Positions 20,433 to 29,476 of a stretch of DNA of 43,994 nucleotides are shown here, in pieces (positions within the stretch are counted from its first letter, which is position 1; every line of letters starts with the position of its first letter). The stretch is from Demequina sp. NBRC 110051 (GTDB lineage Bacteria; Actinomycetota; Actinomycetes; Actinomycetales; Demequinaceae). The translations under genes and the position numbers were made by a program. The stretch is taken from positions 1 to 43,994 of the forward strand of contig NZ_BBRH01000022.1 of NCBI RefSeq assembly GCF_002090055.1, given 5' to 3'. The notes under the pieces are model-generated. The model saw only the letters and a program-made list of their open reading frames with translations. It did no database searches and was not told where the DNA came from.

Positions 20433-21548
20433 CTAGCGAGCGAGCTGTTCGCGCACGCGCGTGAGCAGGTCCTCCCATGCGTCGGCGAACTTCGCGATGC
20501 CCTCGTCCTCGAGCTGCGCGGTGACGTCATCCATGTCCACGCCGGCGGACGTCAGGGCGGCGAAGGTCGCACGCGCCTCGTCACCGGTTCCGTGGACGGT
20601 GTCCCATCCCTCGGTCGAGGCGGGCACGGGGCCGTGGTCGGCGTAGGCGTCGATGGTCGACTCGGGCATGGTGTTGACGGTTCCTGCGGTCACCAGCTCG
20701 TCCACGTACATCGTGTCGGGGTACGCGTCGCTCTTGACCGACGTCGAGGCCCACAGGGGTCGCTGCGGATGGGCTCCGGCGGCCGCGAGCGCCGCCCAGC
20801 GCTCGGACGCGAGGACGTCCTCGTGGTGCTCGAACGCGAGGCGGGCGTTGGCGATGGCGGCCGTGCCCGCCAACGGCGAACCGGGGCCGAGTGCCGCGAT
20901 GCGCTTGTCGACCTCGGAGTCCACGCGCGAGATGAAGAACGACGCGACCGACTCGATGCTGCTGAGGTCACGCCCGGCGGCGTGGGCATCCTCGAGACCC
21001 GCGAGGAAGGCGTCGACCACCGCGGCGTAGCGCTCGAGCGAGAAGATCAGGGTGACGTTGACGGAAATGCCCTCACCGATGGCCGCGCGAATCGCGGGCA
21101 GGCCCTCGACGGTCGCGGGGATCTTGATCATGGCGTTGGGGCGGTCGACGAGCCACCACAGCTGGCGTGCCTCCGCGATGGTCGCCTCGGTGTCGCGAGC
21201 GAAGCGGGGGTCGACCTCGATCGAGACGCGCCCGTCCACGCCATCCGTGGCCTCCCACACGGGCCGCAGCACGTCGCACGCGGCGCGCACGTCGGCGGTG
21301 GTGATCATGCGCACCGACTCCTCGACGTCCACGCCCCTGGCGGCGAGCTGTGCGATCTGGTCGTCGTACTGGTCGGAGCCGGACACGGCCGCGGCGAAGA
21401 TCGACGGGTTGGTGGTGACACCGACGATGGACTTGCTCGCGACGTCGCGCGCGAGCGATCCGCTCGCGAGGCGCTCGCGGCTGAGGTCGTCGAGCCAGAT
21501 CGAGACGCCGGCGGCGGACAGGGCGGCCAGCGGGCTGGTGGCGGTCAT
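20433..21548 (-). CDS. tal: transaldolase
   Basis: 371 residues, actinobacterial-type transaldolase of the pentose phosphate pathway, exchanging dihydroxyacetone units between sugar phosphates. [14 protein letters not shown] is the N-terminal family block, [16 protein letters not shown] contains the Schiff-base lysine, and [28 protein letters not shown] is typical. ATG at 21548 follows AGGAGAGTCCTC. It ends 3 bases from the convergent lipoprotein gene and is divergent from zwf. Confidence 0.96.
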   Translation of the reverse strand: MTATSPLAALSAAGVSIWLDDLSRERLASGSLARDVASKSIVGVTTNPSIFAAAVSGSDQYDDQIAQLAARGVDVEESVRMITTADVRAACDVLRPVWEATDGVDGRVSIEVDPRFARDTEATIAEARQLWWLVDRPNAMIKIPATVEGLPAIRAAIGEGISVNVTLIFSLERYAAVVDAFLAGLEDAHAAGRDLSSIESVASFFISRVDSEVDKRIAALGPGSPLAGTAAIANARLAFEHHEDVLASERWAALAAAGAHPQRPLWASTSVKSDAYPDTMYVDELVTAGTVNTMPESTIDAYADHGPVPASTEGWDTVHGTGDEARATFAALTSAGVDMDDVTAQLEDEGIAKFADAWEDLLTRVREQLAR

Positions 21549-21792
21549 GAGGACTCTCCTTGCATCGTTGCTGTACTGGGGCATATCCGCGTCAACGAGG
21601 CCGCCCCAGGTGGGATTCCGCCCGCCAGCATAGACAGCGGCCGATGCCATGGCGGAGCGGGCGAGCCGATGTCACCGAGCGTTCATGTCGCCCGGGGCGG
21701 CGCGACCGGCTGGGGGCGCTGGTGCATGACCGCGTCGCGCCCCGTAGGCTGGCAATGACGACCTACCTGCCCGTTTCGTTGTTGGGAGAACC

Positions 21793-23214
21793 ATGGCTGG
21801 AGCCGCACCCGGCACCCCGTCCGACGCTCTGGTGTTCTTTGGCGCCAGCGGCGACCTCGCCCGCAAATCGATCTTTCCCTCGCTGTACCGCATGGTGAAA
21901 TCGGGCACCCTCACGGTGCCCGTCATCGGCGTCGCGTTCTCGCAGTGGACCGTGGAGGACCTGCGCGAGCGAGCGCGCGAGGCGGTACACGCCAAGCACG
22001 GCGACGACGTCGATGAGCCGGCACTCGAGCGGCTGACGGATCTGCTGCGCTATGTCGACGGCGACTATCGGGACGGGGCGACGTTCGCGCAACTGCGGGA
22101 GGTCCTCGCCGAGTGTTCACATCCCACGCACTATTTGGCGATCCCGCCGACGCTGTTCGGCACGGTCATCACCGGCCTCAAGTCCGTGGGGCTGCACGAG
22201 GACGCGCGCGTGGTGGTCGAGAAGCCCTTCGGGCGCGACCTTGCGAGCGCGAAAGAACTCAACGCCGTCATCCGCGACGCGTTTGACGAGGAATCGATCT
22301 TCCGCATCGATCATTTCCTGGGCAAGGAAGAGATCATGAACCTGCTGTACTTCCGTTTCGCCAACGCGATGTTCGAGCCGATCTGGAATCGCAACTACAT
22401 CCAGTCCGTCCAGATCACCCTCGCGGAGGACTTCGGCGTGCGCGACCGCGGCTCCTTTTACGAGTCCGCGGGCGCGCTGCGCGACGTGGTCGAGAACCAC
22501 CTGTTCCAGATCGTGGCCCTCCTCACCATGGAGGCGCCCACGTACCAGGGCTACGGCGCGGTGCAGGCGGCGAAGGCCAACGTGTTCAAGGCGATGCGGC
22601 CGCTCACCCGCTCGGACTACGTGCGCGGGCAGTTTGTGGGCTACCGCGACGAGCATGGTGTGGACCCGCACTCGGACGTCGAGACCTACGCGGCCGTCAG
22701 GTTGCAGATCGACTCGTGGCGCTGGGCCGGGGTGCCGTTCTACCTGCGCACCGGCAAGTGCCTGGCCGTCTCGGCCGGCGAGGTGGTCGTCGACTTCAAG
22801 CGTCCGCCGCAGGCGCTCTTCGACGATGCCCAGGATCCCGACCAGCACCCCAACCGGTTGCGGTTCCGCCTGTCCCCCGAGGGGGAGATTGGCCTGTCGG
22901 TTCGCGTGAAGCGGCCCGGCGAGGAGTTTGTGGGCCACGAACAGGAGCTACGCCTTCCCACCGAGAGCCCGCTCGAGCGCGAGCCCTACGAGCGGTTGCT
23001 GGCCGACGCCCTGCGAGGCGACAGCGCCCTGTTCACCCACGAGGAGTCCGTCGAGGCCGCGTGGCGCGTGGTCGACGCGGTGCTCACCGACCACGCTCCT
23101 GCCATCCCCTACCAGCCCGGCTCGTGGGGACCCGAGGAAGCCGCTGGCCGGCTCATCGGCGAGGACGGGCCGTGGCACAGGCCCGTCGTGGCCCCCGATC
23201 ACGGCGGCCATTAG
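21793..23214 (+). CDS. zwf: glucose-6-phosphate dehydrogenase
   Basis: 473 residues, first oxidative step of the pentose phosphate pathway. The NADP-binding loop is [18 protein letters not shown]; the active site [14 protein letters not shown] is intact, including the substrate lysine. Length is usual. ATG at 21793 follows GGGAGAACC. The 244 bases between tal and zwf hold the two divergent promoters, which I cannot place firmly, and one GGCCGATGCC word (21639-21648). Confidence 0.97.
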   Translation: MAGAAPGTPSDALVFFGASGDLARKSIFPSLYRMVKSGTLTVPVIGVAFSQWTVEDLRERAREAVHAKHGDDVDEPALERLTDLLRYVDGDYRDGATFAQLREVLAECSHPTHYLAIPPTLFGTVITGLKSVGLHEDARVVVEKPFGRDLASAKELNAVIRDAFDEESIFRIDHFLGKEEIMNLLYFRFANAMFEPIWNRNYIQSVQITLAEDFGVRDRGSFYESAGALRDVVENHLFQIVALLTMEAPTYQGYGAVQAAKANVFKAMRPLTRSDYVRGQFVGYRDEHGVDPHSDVETYAAVRLQIDSWRWAGVPFYLRTGKCLAVSAGEVVVDFKRPPQALFDDAQDPDQHPNRLRFRLSPEGEIGLSVRVKRPGEEFVGHEQELRLPTESPLEREPYERLLADALRGDSALFTHEESVEAAWRVVDAVLTDHAPAIPYQPGSWGPEEAAGRLIGEDGPWHRPVVAPDHGGH

Positions 23215-23302
23215 GCGCCCGCGCCGCCACACCGCAAACCGACCCGACCTACCCAGCCGACCACGGCATCGGCCCGTGAGACCCGACGACGAGGAGACAC
23301 AG

Positions 23303-24340
23303 ATGACGACGACCCCCATGCAGTTGGGAATGATCGGCCTAGGACGGATGGGCGCGGGACTCAGCCGGCGACTCATGCGCGACGGCCACACGGTCGCGGT
23401 GCATGACGTGTCGGCGGACGCCATCGACGCGCTCGCCGCCGAGGGCGCCATCCCCGTGCACGACGTCGCGGAGTTTGCGACGGCGCTCCAGGTTCCGCGC
23501 GCCATCTGGGTGATGGTGCCCGCCGGGCGCATCACCCAGGGCGTGATCGAGTCCCTCGCCGCGGTGCTGGAGCCGGGCGACACGATCATCGACGGTGGTA
23601 ACAGCTACTACCGCGACGATCTCGCGCACGCCGCGACACTGTCAGACAAGGGCATCCACCTGGTCGACTGCGGCACGTCGGGCGGCGTGTGGGGACTGGA
23701 GCGCGGGTTCTGCCTCATGGTGGGCGGCGAGGCCGAGGTGGTGCAGCGCCTGGCTCCCATCTGGGACACCATCTCCCCCGGCATCGACACCGCCGAACGC
23801 ACGCCGGGGCGCACCGGCGATCCCACGCCCGCCGAGCGCGGCTGGCTGCACTGCGGCCCCAACGGCGCGGGTCACTTCGTGAAGATGGTCCACAACGGCA
23901 TCGAGTACGGCCTGATGGCCGCCTACGCCGAGGGGCTTAACGTGCTGCGCAACGCCAACATCGGCTCGCGGGAGATGACGGCGGACGCCGAGACCGCACC
24001 GATGGCCAACCCCGAGTACTACCAGTACGACATCCCGGTGGACGATGTCGCGGAGGTATGGCGACGCGGCTCCGTGGTGGGATCGTGGCTGCTGGACCTC
24101 ACGGCCGAGGCACTGCACCGGGATCCCGACCTCACGGAGTTCTCGGGCCACGTGTCCGACTCGGGCGAGGGCCGCTGGACCTCGATCGCCGCAATCGACG
24201 AGGGCGTACCGACACCGGTGCTCACGACCGCGCTGTACTCGCGCTTCGCCTCACGCGACCTGGACATTTACGCCGAGAAGGTGCTCTCCGCGATGCGCAA
24301 GGGCTTTGGCGGGCACGAGGAGAAGCCCACGGGCGAATAG
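23303..24340 (+). CDS. gnd: 6-phosphogluconate dehydrogenase (decarboxylating, short form)
   Basis: 345 residues, the short GndA/YqeC-like form of about 300-350 residues rather than the 470-residue form. The N-terminal Rossmann motif is GMIGLGRMGAGLSRRL, and the catalytic segment is GPNGAGHFVKMVHNGIEYGLM. It would make ribulose 5-phosphate; cofactor preference cannot be read here. ATG at 23303 follows GAGGAGACACAG. It lies 88 bases after zwf, a gap carrying one GGCATCGGCC word (23265-23274), and is likely in the same operon. Confidence 0.94.
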   Translation: MTTTPMQLGMIGLGRMGAGLSRRLMRDGHTVAVHDVSADAIDALAAEGAIPVHDVAEFATALQVPRAIWVMVPAGRITQGVIESLAAVLEPGDTIIDGGNSYYRDDLAHAATLSDKGIHLVDCGTSGGVWGLERGFCLMVGGEAEVVQRLAPIWDTISPGIDTAERTPGRTGDPTPAERGWLHCGPNGAGHFVKMVHNGIEYGLMAAYAEGLNVLRNANIGSREMTADAETAPMANPEYYQYDIPVDDVAEVWRRGSVVGSWLLDLTAEALHRDPDLTEFSGHVSDSGEGRWTSIAAIDEGVPTPVLTTALYSRFASRDLDIYAEKVLSAMRKGFGGHEEKPTGE

Positions 24341-24352
24341 GACGCGGGCGCG

Positions 24353-24817
24353 CTACGCCTCGACTCTCAGGCGCACAGTCTCCACCAGGCCGGGCTCGTC
24401 GGCCACGCCGAGGTAGATCTCACGGCTGTCTCTCAGGGTGAGCACGACGGCGGAGGAGCCCGTCGTCGTGTACGCGCGCGCGTTGCGGTGAGTCACGCCC
24501 CACCTGAGGCCCCACCCACCGAACTCGCGCAGCGGCTTATAGTCGCGCCGCTCGACGGCCACGACATCCTCGAGCGCGATGGTGCGCACGGTCATCCCCG
24601 CGAGCCCGACGCGGATGCCTTCCGTCCCCACCTCAATGACCATCGGGATGAACAGCGGCGCGACGAGCACGGCGATGGTGACGCCCGCGAGCCACGGCGC
24701 CTCGTTCCAGCCGTCGGCGGCGAAGAACAGCACGACGACCGCGATCAGGGACACGATCAGCGCGGTCGCCACCAGCGTGTTCTGGAAGGACCACTGGACA
24801 GAGCGGTACGTCGGCAT
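24353..24817 (-). CDS. two-helix membrane protein with a PH-like cytoplasmic domain
   Basis: 154 residues. Two hydrophobic helices (about 12-33 and 40-60) are followed by IEVGTEGIRVGLAGMTVRTIALEDVVAVE and VTLTHRN-like strands, a pattern resembling bacterial PH-type domains. The function is unknown. ATG at 24817 has no obvious ribosome site. It is convergent with gnd (12-base gap). Confidence 0.65.
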   Translation of the reverse strand: MPTYRSVQWSFQNTLVATALIVSLIAVVVLFFAADGWNEAPWLAGVTIAVLVAPLFIPMVIEVGTEGIRVGLAGMTVRTIALEDVVAVERRDYKPLREFGGWGLRWGVTHRNARAYTTTGSSAVVLTLRDSREIYLGVADEPGLVETVRLRVEA

Positions 24818-24931
24818 GACGTCCAGCCTGGCACGGACGGCTTGGCGGCGGCATCGGCCACAGGATGGAACAAGCGCAGGCGCCTCCCGGTTGTCGGTGA
24901 GGACATGGACGCCGACAGCAAGGAGGACAAC

Positions 24932-25828
24932 GTGACCTTTAACCAGCTCTCGTTCGACAATCCCGCCGAGCGCTTTTCCGACATGAAGCCGCAGGCACAG
25001 CACCAGCGTTTCCCGGGCTCGGACGCCGATCTCACTCCCCCGGCCGATCACGGCGAGACCTCCTACCGAGGCACCGGCAGGCTCACGGGTCGCAAGGCGC
25101 TGATCACCGGCGGCGACTCGGGGATCGGTGCGGCGGTCGCGATCGCGTTCGCCCGCGAGGGCGCCGACGTCGCGATCAACTACCTGGAGGCCGAGCGGGC
25201 CGATGCCGAACGCATCGGCGGCCTCATCGAATCTGAGGGCCGCAAGGCGGTGCTCCTGCCTGGCGACCTTCGTGAGCGAGAGACCAGCAGGCGCCTGGTG
25301 GCAGACACCGTCGAGGCTCTGGGCGGGCTCGACATCCTCGTCAACAACGCGGGCAACCAGGTCTATCAGAAGGACTTCCGTGAGTTCGACGAGGAGGAGC
25401 TCGACAAGACCCTGCGCACCAACATCGACGCGATGTTCTGGCTGACCAAGGACGCCTTGGCGCGTATGGGGCCTGGCTCCACCATCATCAACACCACGTC
25501 GGTACAGGCGTACAAGCCCTCGCCCATCCTCATCGACTACGCCTCGACCAAATACGCGATCAACGGGTTCACGAAGGGCCTCGCCATGCAGTTGGCGGCC
25601 GAGGGCATCCGCGTCAATGCGGTCGCCCCCGGCCCCATCTGGACTCCCCTCCAGGTGACGGAGGGACAGCCGCCGGAAAAGGTCGAGCAGTTCGGCGAGA
25701 ACACGGCCCTGGGCCGCATGGGCCAGCCGGTCGAGCTCGCTCCCGCCTATGTGTTCCTCGCCTCCCCCGAGTCGAGCTACGTGGTGGGCGAGACCATCAA
25801 CGTCAACGGCGGGCTGCCCACGCCGTAG
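24932..25828 (+). CDS. SDR oxidoreductase of the general-stress type
   Basis: 298 residues. An N-terminal extension of about 45 residues (PQAQHQRFPGSDADLTPPADHGETSY) precedes the SDR core, as in YhdF and YhxC-like stress proteins of Bacillus. The core has the TGGDSGIGAAVA cofactor loop, NNAG, the catalytic Ser in NTTSVQAY and the YASTK pair. GTG at 24932 has a near-perfect AGGAGG five bases upstream, better than the ATG at 24905, which has a weaker site. Substrate unknown. Confidence 0.88.
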   Translation: MTFNQLSFDNPAERFSDMKPQAQHQRFPGSDADLTPPADHGETSYRGTGRLTGRKALITGGDSGIGAAVAIAFAREGADVAINYLEAERADAERIGGLIESEGRKAVLLPGDLRERETSRRLVADTVEALGGLDILVNNAGNQVYQKDFREFDEEELDKTLRTNIDAMFWLTKDALARMGPGSTIINTTSVQAYKPSPILIDYASTKYAINGFTKGLAMQLAAEGIRVNAVAPGPIWTPLQVTEGQPPEKVEQFGENTALGRMGQPVELAPAYVFLASPESSYVVGETINVNGGLPTP

Positions 25829-25877
25829 GGGCTCCGCTGGCTTCTCACACGGCCGATGCCGTGGCCGCGCAGGCGCG

Positions 25878-25904
25878 GTCGCGCCGCCCATCAGGCGGCG
25901 CGAC
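25878..25904. terminator. 11-bp hairpin between converging genes
   Basis: GTCGCGCCGCC (25878-25888) pairs perfectly with GGCGGCGCGAC (25894-25904) around a five-base loop. It lies after the SDR gene and overlaps the stop codon of the leftward small gene. There is no T-tract, so its role as a terminator in either direction is inferred from strength and position. Confidence 0.55.
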
Positions 25905-26109
25905 CTGCCATCGCGAGGCCCGCGCGGGCGGCGCGGGCGCGCCGCACCGCGCGGTAGTAGGCGCGCCGGGCGCGCCTGGCGAGGTGCTCCCTCGCGCTCA
26001 GCCGCGGCCGGTGGTCGCGTTCGGCGACGCGGTCCGCGTGCAGCAGCTCGGGGTGGTTCGCCAGGTGCTGCGCGAGCAGCGCCATGGTCTCTACGGGGTA
26101 CTGGTTCAT
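25891..26109 (-). CDS. small basic hypothetical protein (72 residues)
   Basis: I recognise no family. The N-terminal half (MNQYPVETMALLAQHLANHPELLHADRVAERDHR) is mixed. The C-terminal half is very rich in Arg and Ala (residues 38-72) and could bind nucleic acid or membrane. The case for a real gene is the strong ribosome site GGGGAGGTGAATCGAC before the ATG, part of which lies in a hairpin (26122-26142). It may be cotranscribed with the small gene upstream. Confidence 0.6.
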   Translation of the reverse strand: MNQYPVETMALLAQHLANHPELLHADRVAERDHRPRLSAREHLARRARRAYYRAVRRARAARAGLAMAGRAA

Positions 26110-26121
26110 GTCGATTCACCT

Positions 26122-26142
26122 CCCCTCGTGCGTGTCGAGGGG
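26122..26142 (-). promoter_or_regulatory. hairpin masking the ribosome site of the 72-residue gene
   Basis: CCCCTCG pairs with CGAGGGG (26122-26128 with 26136-26142; seven-base loop). Read leftward, the second arm holds the first part of the ribosome site GGGGAGGTG, so the hairpin could lower translation. It is short enough to melt near growth temperature; this is an inference only. Confidence 0.4.
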
Positions 26143-26328
26143 CCTGTCGTCACGCGTCACAAGGGTCTGCTCGCGACGCGACGGAGGAGACGCCCCTGGA
26201 TGCGCGGATAGCGCTCAGGAGCGAGAGGCGCTCACGCGTACCCAGTCAGCGGGCAGCAGGTGGCGCGGGGCAGACGCAGAGGTCCGCAAGGCGGACTCAA
26301 TGGTCCGCGGGCGTGGGGCCGTGGGTCG

Positions 26329-26421
26329 CTAGCCGTTAAACGACTGCGTGCGCACTACGGGGCGCCAGGGCGCGACGACACGGCGGGCGTCAAAGCCCAG
26401 CGAGTTCTGGATATCCATCAT
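26329..26421 (-). CDS. tiny hypothetical protein (30 residues)
   Basis: MMDIQNSLGFDARRVVAPWRPVVRTQSFNG. No family is recognised. The start has an excellent ribosome site, GGGAGGCGACACG, much like that of the neighbouring 72-residue gene, which is why I report it. The second ATG is the alternative start. A hairpin GTCCGC/GCGGAC lies about 33 bases past the stop (26282-26296) and may end the transcript. The upstream region has a dyad GTTGT/ACAAC (26517-26529) and an AT-rich patch suitable for a promoter. Confidence 0.5.
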   Translation of the reverse strand: MMDIQNSLGFDARRVVAPWRPVVRTQSFNG

Positions 26422-26561
26422 CGTGTCGCCTCCCTTCGAGCGAATCGAGCCCGGCCGGTGCCGAGCGGCCTCAACGTAGCACCAGCGCGCCTGAGCGCGC
26501 CAGGAAGTTTTGCCAAGTTGTAACACAACGGACAATTGCCGTCCGCCATCCGCGTGTCGTG

Positions 26562-27395
26562 TCAGCGCTCGCGCACCGTGATGATCCCCGCGTAAGGGCC
26601 ATCAAGGGGCCCCGGTTCCCCGTCCCCGGCGACCCACAGCGTGGAGATGTCGCCGTCGAGGTAGAGGGCGTCATCCACGCCGAGCTGCTCGGCGAACAGC
26701 CCGGCGAAGTCCCACAGATTGGTCAGGCTCAGCGAGATCGCCAGGTACACGGTGTCGCCGTCGGGACTCACCCCCACGCCGTTGCGCACCGCGAGATTGG
26801 CGGAGCCCTCGGTGAACTCCGGATGCACGTCGCCATCGAGCAGGAGCGCGGGCCCGGACTGGGTCGCCTGGGTCACCGTGGAGCCGGCTGCTGGGTTAAA
26901 CTCGTGCGACTCGGTGACCTCGGCCGTGGCGTCCTCGCGCACGGCGAAGACCGCGTTGGGAAGCAGATGAAAGTTGCCGCCGCCCTCGCGCAAGTTGACC
27001 GCGGACAACTCCTCCCCATCAGCGATCAGGAGACCGCCCGGCGTCAGGTCGTCACTGAAGATGCCCGCGTTCGTGGCCACCTCGATGTCGGTCTCGACCT
27101 CCAGCAGGTCGCGCAGCATGGTCCCGGTCTCGTCGGGCCACTCGACCCGCACGTCCCACTGGTCGAGAGGGAGGGTCACGACCCGGTAGCGGTTGCCCGC
27201 GTGCTCCACCACCTCAGCGTCGACGGCCGATGCCGTGGCGGGCTCTCCCGTCGTCTCCCCGTCCGTAGGGCTCGCGCCGGGCGAGGCGGTCACCGTGACG
27301 GTGGGCCGCGAGTCGTCGGCCGTGCACCCGGTGAGCGCCATCGCGACGGACACCCCGGCGGCCGCGACCAGAAGGGTGAAGCGCGCGGACGTCAT
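26562..27395 (-). CDS. lipoprotein with phosphodiester glycosidase (NAGPA/DUF2233) domain
   Basis: 277 residues. The lipobox is MALTGC at about residue 24. A Thr/Pro/Ala-rich linker precedes the domain, whose blocks are VATNAGIFSDDLTPGGLLIADGE, RNGVGVSPDGDTVYLAIS and DDALYLDGDISTLW, matching the NAGPA-type fold seen in exported phosphodiester glycosidases. Outer-surface action on glycophospho-conjugates is likely; the substrate is unknown. TAGACT ends six bases before the ATG (27407-27402), so the mRNA is probably leaderless. Confidence 0.8.
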   Translation of the reverse strand: MTSARFTLLVAAAGVSVAMALTGCTADDSRPTVTVTASPGASPTDGETTGEPATASAVDAEVVEHAGNRYRVVTLPLDQWDVRVEWPDETGTMLRDLLEVETDIEVATNAGIFSDDLTPGGLLIADGEELSAVNLREGGGNFHLLPNAVFAVREDATAEVTESHEFNPAAGSTVTQATQSGPALLLDGDVHPEFTEGSANLAVRNGVGVSPDGDTVYLAISLSLTNLWDFAGLFAEQLGVDDALYLDGDISTLWVAGDGEPGPLDGPYAGIITVRER

Positions 27396-27423
27396 GCGGC
27401 GAGTCTAGGCGGCGTCACTCGCG

Positions 27424-29049
27424 CTAGAGCTCGAGCCTGATCTGCTCCGTGTCGAGACGGTTGAGGGTGTCGGACAGGAGCGCCGAGGAGAAGATGCCTA
27501 GGTGGCGTGCGTCGATGAGGGCCGCGCGCTCGACCTCGATCACCGCGATTCTCGAGCCGAGGGCGGCGCTCCCCCCGGCATCGGCCACCGCCTGGGCCAG
27601 GTGGGCGTCGAGCTCGTCCTGCTCGCGCGCGGCCTCGTCCGCGTTCGCGCCGCGTGAAGGCTTCAGCCACTCGACCACCCAACGCACGGTGCCGCCCTGG
27701 ATCACCAGGGATCCGACCGCGACGAGGTACGCGATCAGCACCAAGAGGGCACGATCGGGGGTGTCCGTGGGGAGCGTCTGGGCTGCGGCAACCGTGACGA
27801 CGCCACGCATCCCCGCCCACACCATGACGGCTCCTTCCCGCCGTCCCAGCGGGGCGCGCATGAGGTAGCTGGCATCGGCCTGGGCACGGGTGAGGTGGCG
27901 GTCCACATGCTCGTGGGGGACGTCACCGCGGGCGATGCGTCGGCCCGTGATGCCGCCGGCGGCGCGACCCACCTGCCTGATGGCCTCGGTGTGCGTGTCG
28001 GGGTCGGCGAGTCGGGTCCGTATGCCGTCGAGGTGAGGGCGGAGTCGCTCGGCGCGGCGTGCGCGTGCGGCCTGGGCGGCGAGCAGGGGCGCGATGAAGG
28101 CGGCCCGCAGCACCAGGACGAGGACGATCGTGACGAGCGCGATGATGCCGGCGAAGGCGAGGCCCTCGTGCTCCGCCTCGACCTCGCGCACCACACCGAC
28201 GATCTCGAGGCCCACGATGAGGTAAACAACTCCCTCGAGGATCAGCTCGATCGCATGCCAGGTCTGCTGATCGGACAGGCGCACCTGTGGCGACAGCGCC
28301 TTGGCGGCACCGTTGCCCGTGACGAGGCCGCACACGACGGCGGCGACCAGGCCAGAGGCGCCCACCATCTCGGCAGGAACCGAGGCGATGAAGGGCACCG
28401 CGAGCGTGAAGACGGTGTTTGCGGTGGTGTCCTTGATGCGGCTGGACACCCACAGGTTCACGCGGCCGATGACGATGCCGATGATGACGGCGACCGTCAT
28501 GGCGAGGATGAACTCGAGCGCGATGTCCCACACGGTGACCGCGGCGGCGGCCGCGGCGACGGCGCCGCGTAGGAGCACGAGCGCGCAGGCGTCGTTGAGA
28601 AGGCTCTCGCCCTCGAGCAGGCTGACCATGCGCGGCGACACGCCGAGCCGCTTGATGATCGAGGTGGCGACCGGATCCGACGGCGACACGATCGCGCCGA
28701 GAGCGAACGACCACGCCCACGACAGGTCGTCGATGACCCAGTGGAAGAAGGCGCCCAGCACCAGGGTCGACAGGATCGTCAGCAGGATCGACAGTCCGGA
28801 GATGGAGCGGAACTCGCGGCGGAAGTCGGTGGCCGGGATCGAGGCACCGGCGGCGAACAGCAGCGGCGGCAGGACGCCGGCAAGGATGACCTCGGGGTCG
28901 ATCTCCACCGTCGGAACCCCGGGCAGCAGGGACGCACCGAAGCCGAGCGCCACGAGAATCAGCGGCGCCGCCACGCCCACGCGGGGGCTCACGGCCGTCG
29001 CGATGGCAATGGCCACCAGCGCAAAGACTCCGACGATCAGGATCTCCAC
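27424..29049 (-). CDS. Na+/H+ antiporter of the CPA1/NhaP type
   Basis: 541 residues, about 12 membrane helices and a long charged C-terminal cytoplasmic tail. The CPA1 core is seen in GAIVSPSDPVATSIIKRLGVSPRMVSLLEGESLLNDACALVLLRG, with the ion-binding Asp in the SPSDPVA and LLND segments, and in MVWAGMRGVVTVAAAQTLP. It would exchange cytoplasmic Na+ for H+. GTG at 29049 is preceded by GGAGGAGCGGCACAC; upstream in-frame sequence is not membrane-like. Confidence 0.92.
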   Translation of the reverse strand: MEILIVGVFALVAIAIATAVSPRVGVAAPLILVALGFGASLLPGVPTVEIDPEVILAGVLPPLLFAAGASIPATDFRREFRSISGLSILLTILSTLVLGAFFHWVIDDLSWAWSFALGAIVSPSDPVATSIIKRLGVSPRMVSLLEGESLLNDACALVLLRGAVAAAAAAVTVWDIALEFILAMTVAVIIGIVIGRVNLWVSSRIKDTTANTVFTLAVPFIASVPAEMVGASGLVAAVVCGLVTGNGAAKALSPQVRLSDQQTWHAIELILEGVVYLIVGLEIVGVVREVEAEHEGLAFAGIIALVTIVLVLVLRAAFIAPLLAAQAARARRAERLRPHLDGIRTRLADPDTHTEAIRQVGRAAGGITGRRIARGDVPHEHVDRHLTRAQADASYLMRAPLGRREGAVMVWAGMRGVVTVAAAQTLPTDTPDRALLVLIAYLVAVGSLVIQGGTVRWVVEWLKPSRGANADEAAREQDELDAHLAQAVADAGGSAALGSRIAVIEVERAALIDARHLGIFSSALLSDTLNRLDTEQIRLEL

Positions 29050-29172
29050 GTGTGCCGCTCCTCCCCTGGTGCCTGCGGATTCATCGTAGTCACGCGGACT
29101 CTCCCTGGGACTCACGGCCGTCTCGAGCGCGTCGCGGACGGGCGTAGCATCGAGGAGCCGGAAGGAGGCCCC

Positions 29173-29466
29173 ATGACTACCGCACAGCAGTCCGCCGTGC
29201 GTGCTCACCTGAGCACGCGCACCCCCGTACCGACGTTCAAGTCGGCGATGGGCCGGGAGCGGGCGCCGATGCGAATGTGGGTCACGGGCTTCACCCAGCG
29301 CGGCATCATGGTCAGCGACGGCGAGGGCGCGGCGGTGTGGATCGTCGACGAGCGCTCACGTCACGCCGTGGAGCAGGCCCTCAACGTGGGAATCTCTGCG
29401 CTGGACCTGCACGACGACGGCACCGCCGTGATCGCCGGCACCGAGCTCAACATCGCGCCCTGGTAG
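29173..29466 (+). CDS. small hypothetical protein (97 residues)
   Basis: No recognised family. RERAPMRMWVTGFTQRGIMVSDGEGAAVWIVDERSRHAVEQALNVGISALDLHDDGTAVIAGTELNIAPW looks like a small beta-rich domain. ATG at 29173 has AAGGAGGCCCC upstream, a strong site. It is divergent from the antiporter and convergent with the radical SAM gene (10-base gap). Confidence 0.65.
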   Translation: MTTAQQSAVRAHLSTRTPVPTFKSAMGRERAPMRMWVTGFTQRGIMVSDGEGAAVWIVDERSRHAVEQALNVGISALDLHDDGTAVIAGTELNIAPW

Positions 29467-29476
29467 GCAACCGACG

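Noticed and set aside
26234..26245. Second copy of the tyrS leader repeat
   Set aside because: Only about 11 bases (CGCGTACCCAG) match one arm of the inverted repeat; the inner helices are absent, so a chance match is more likely.
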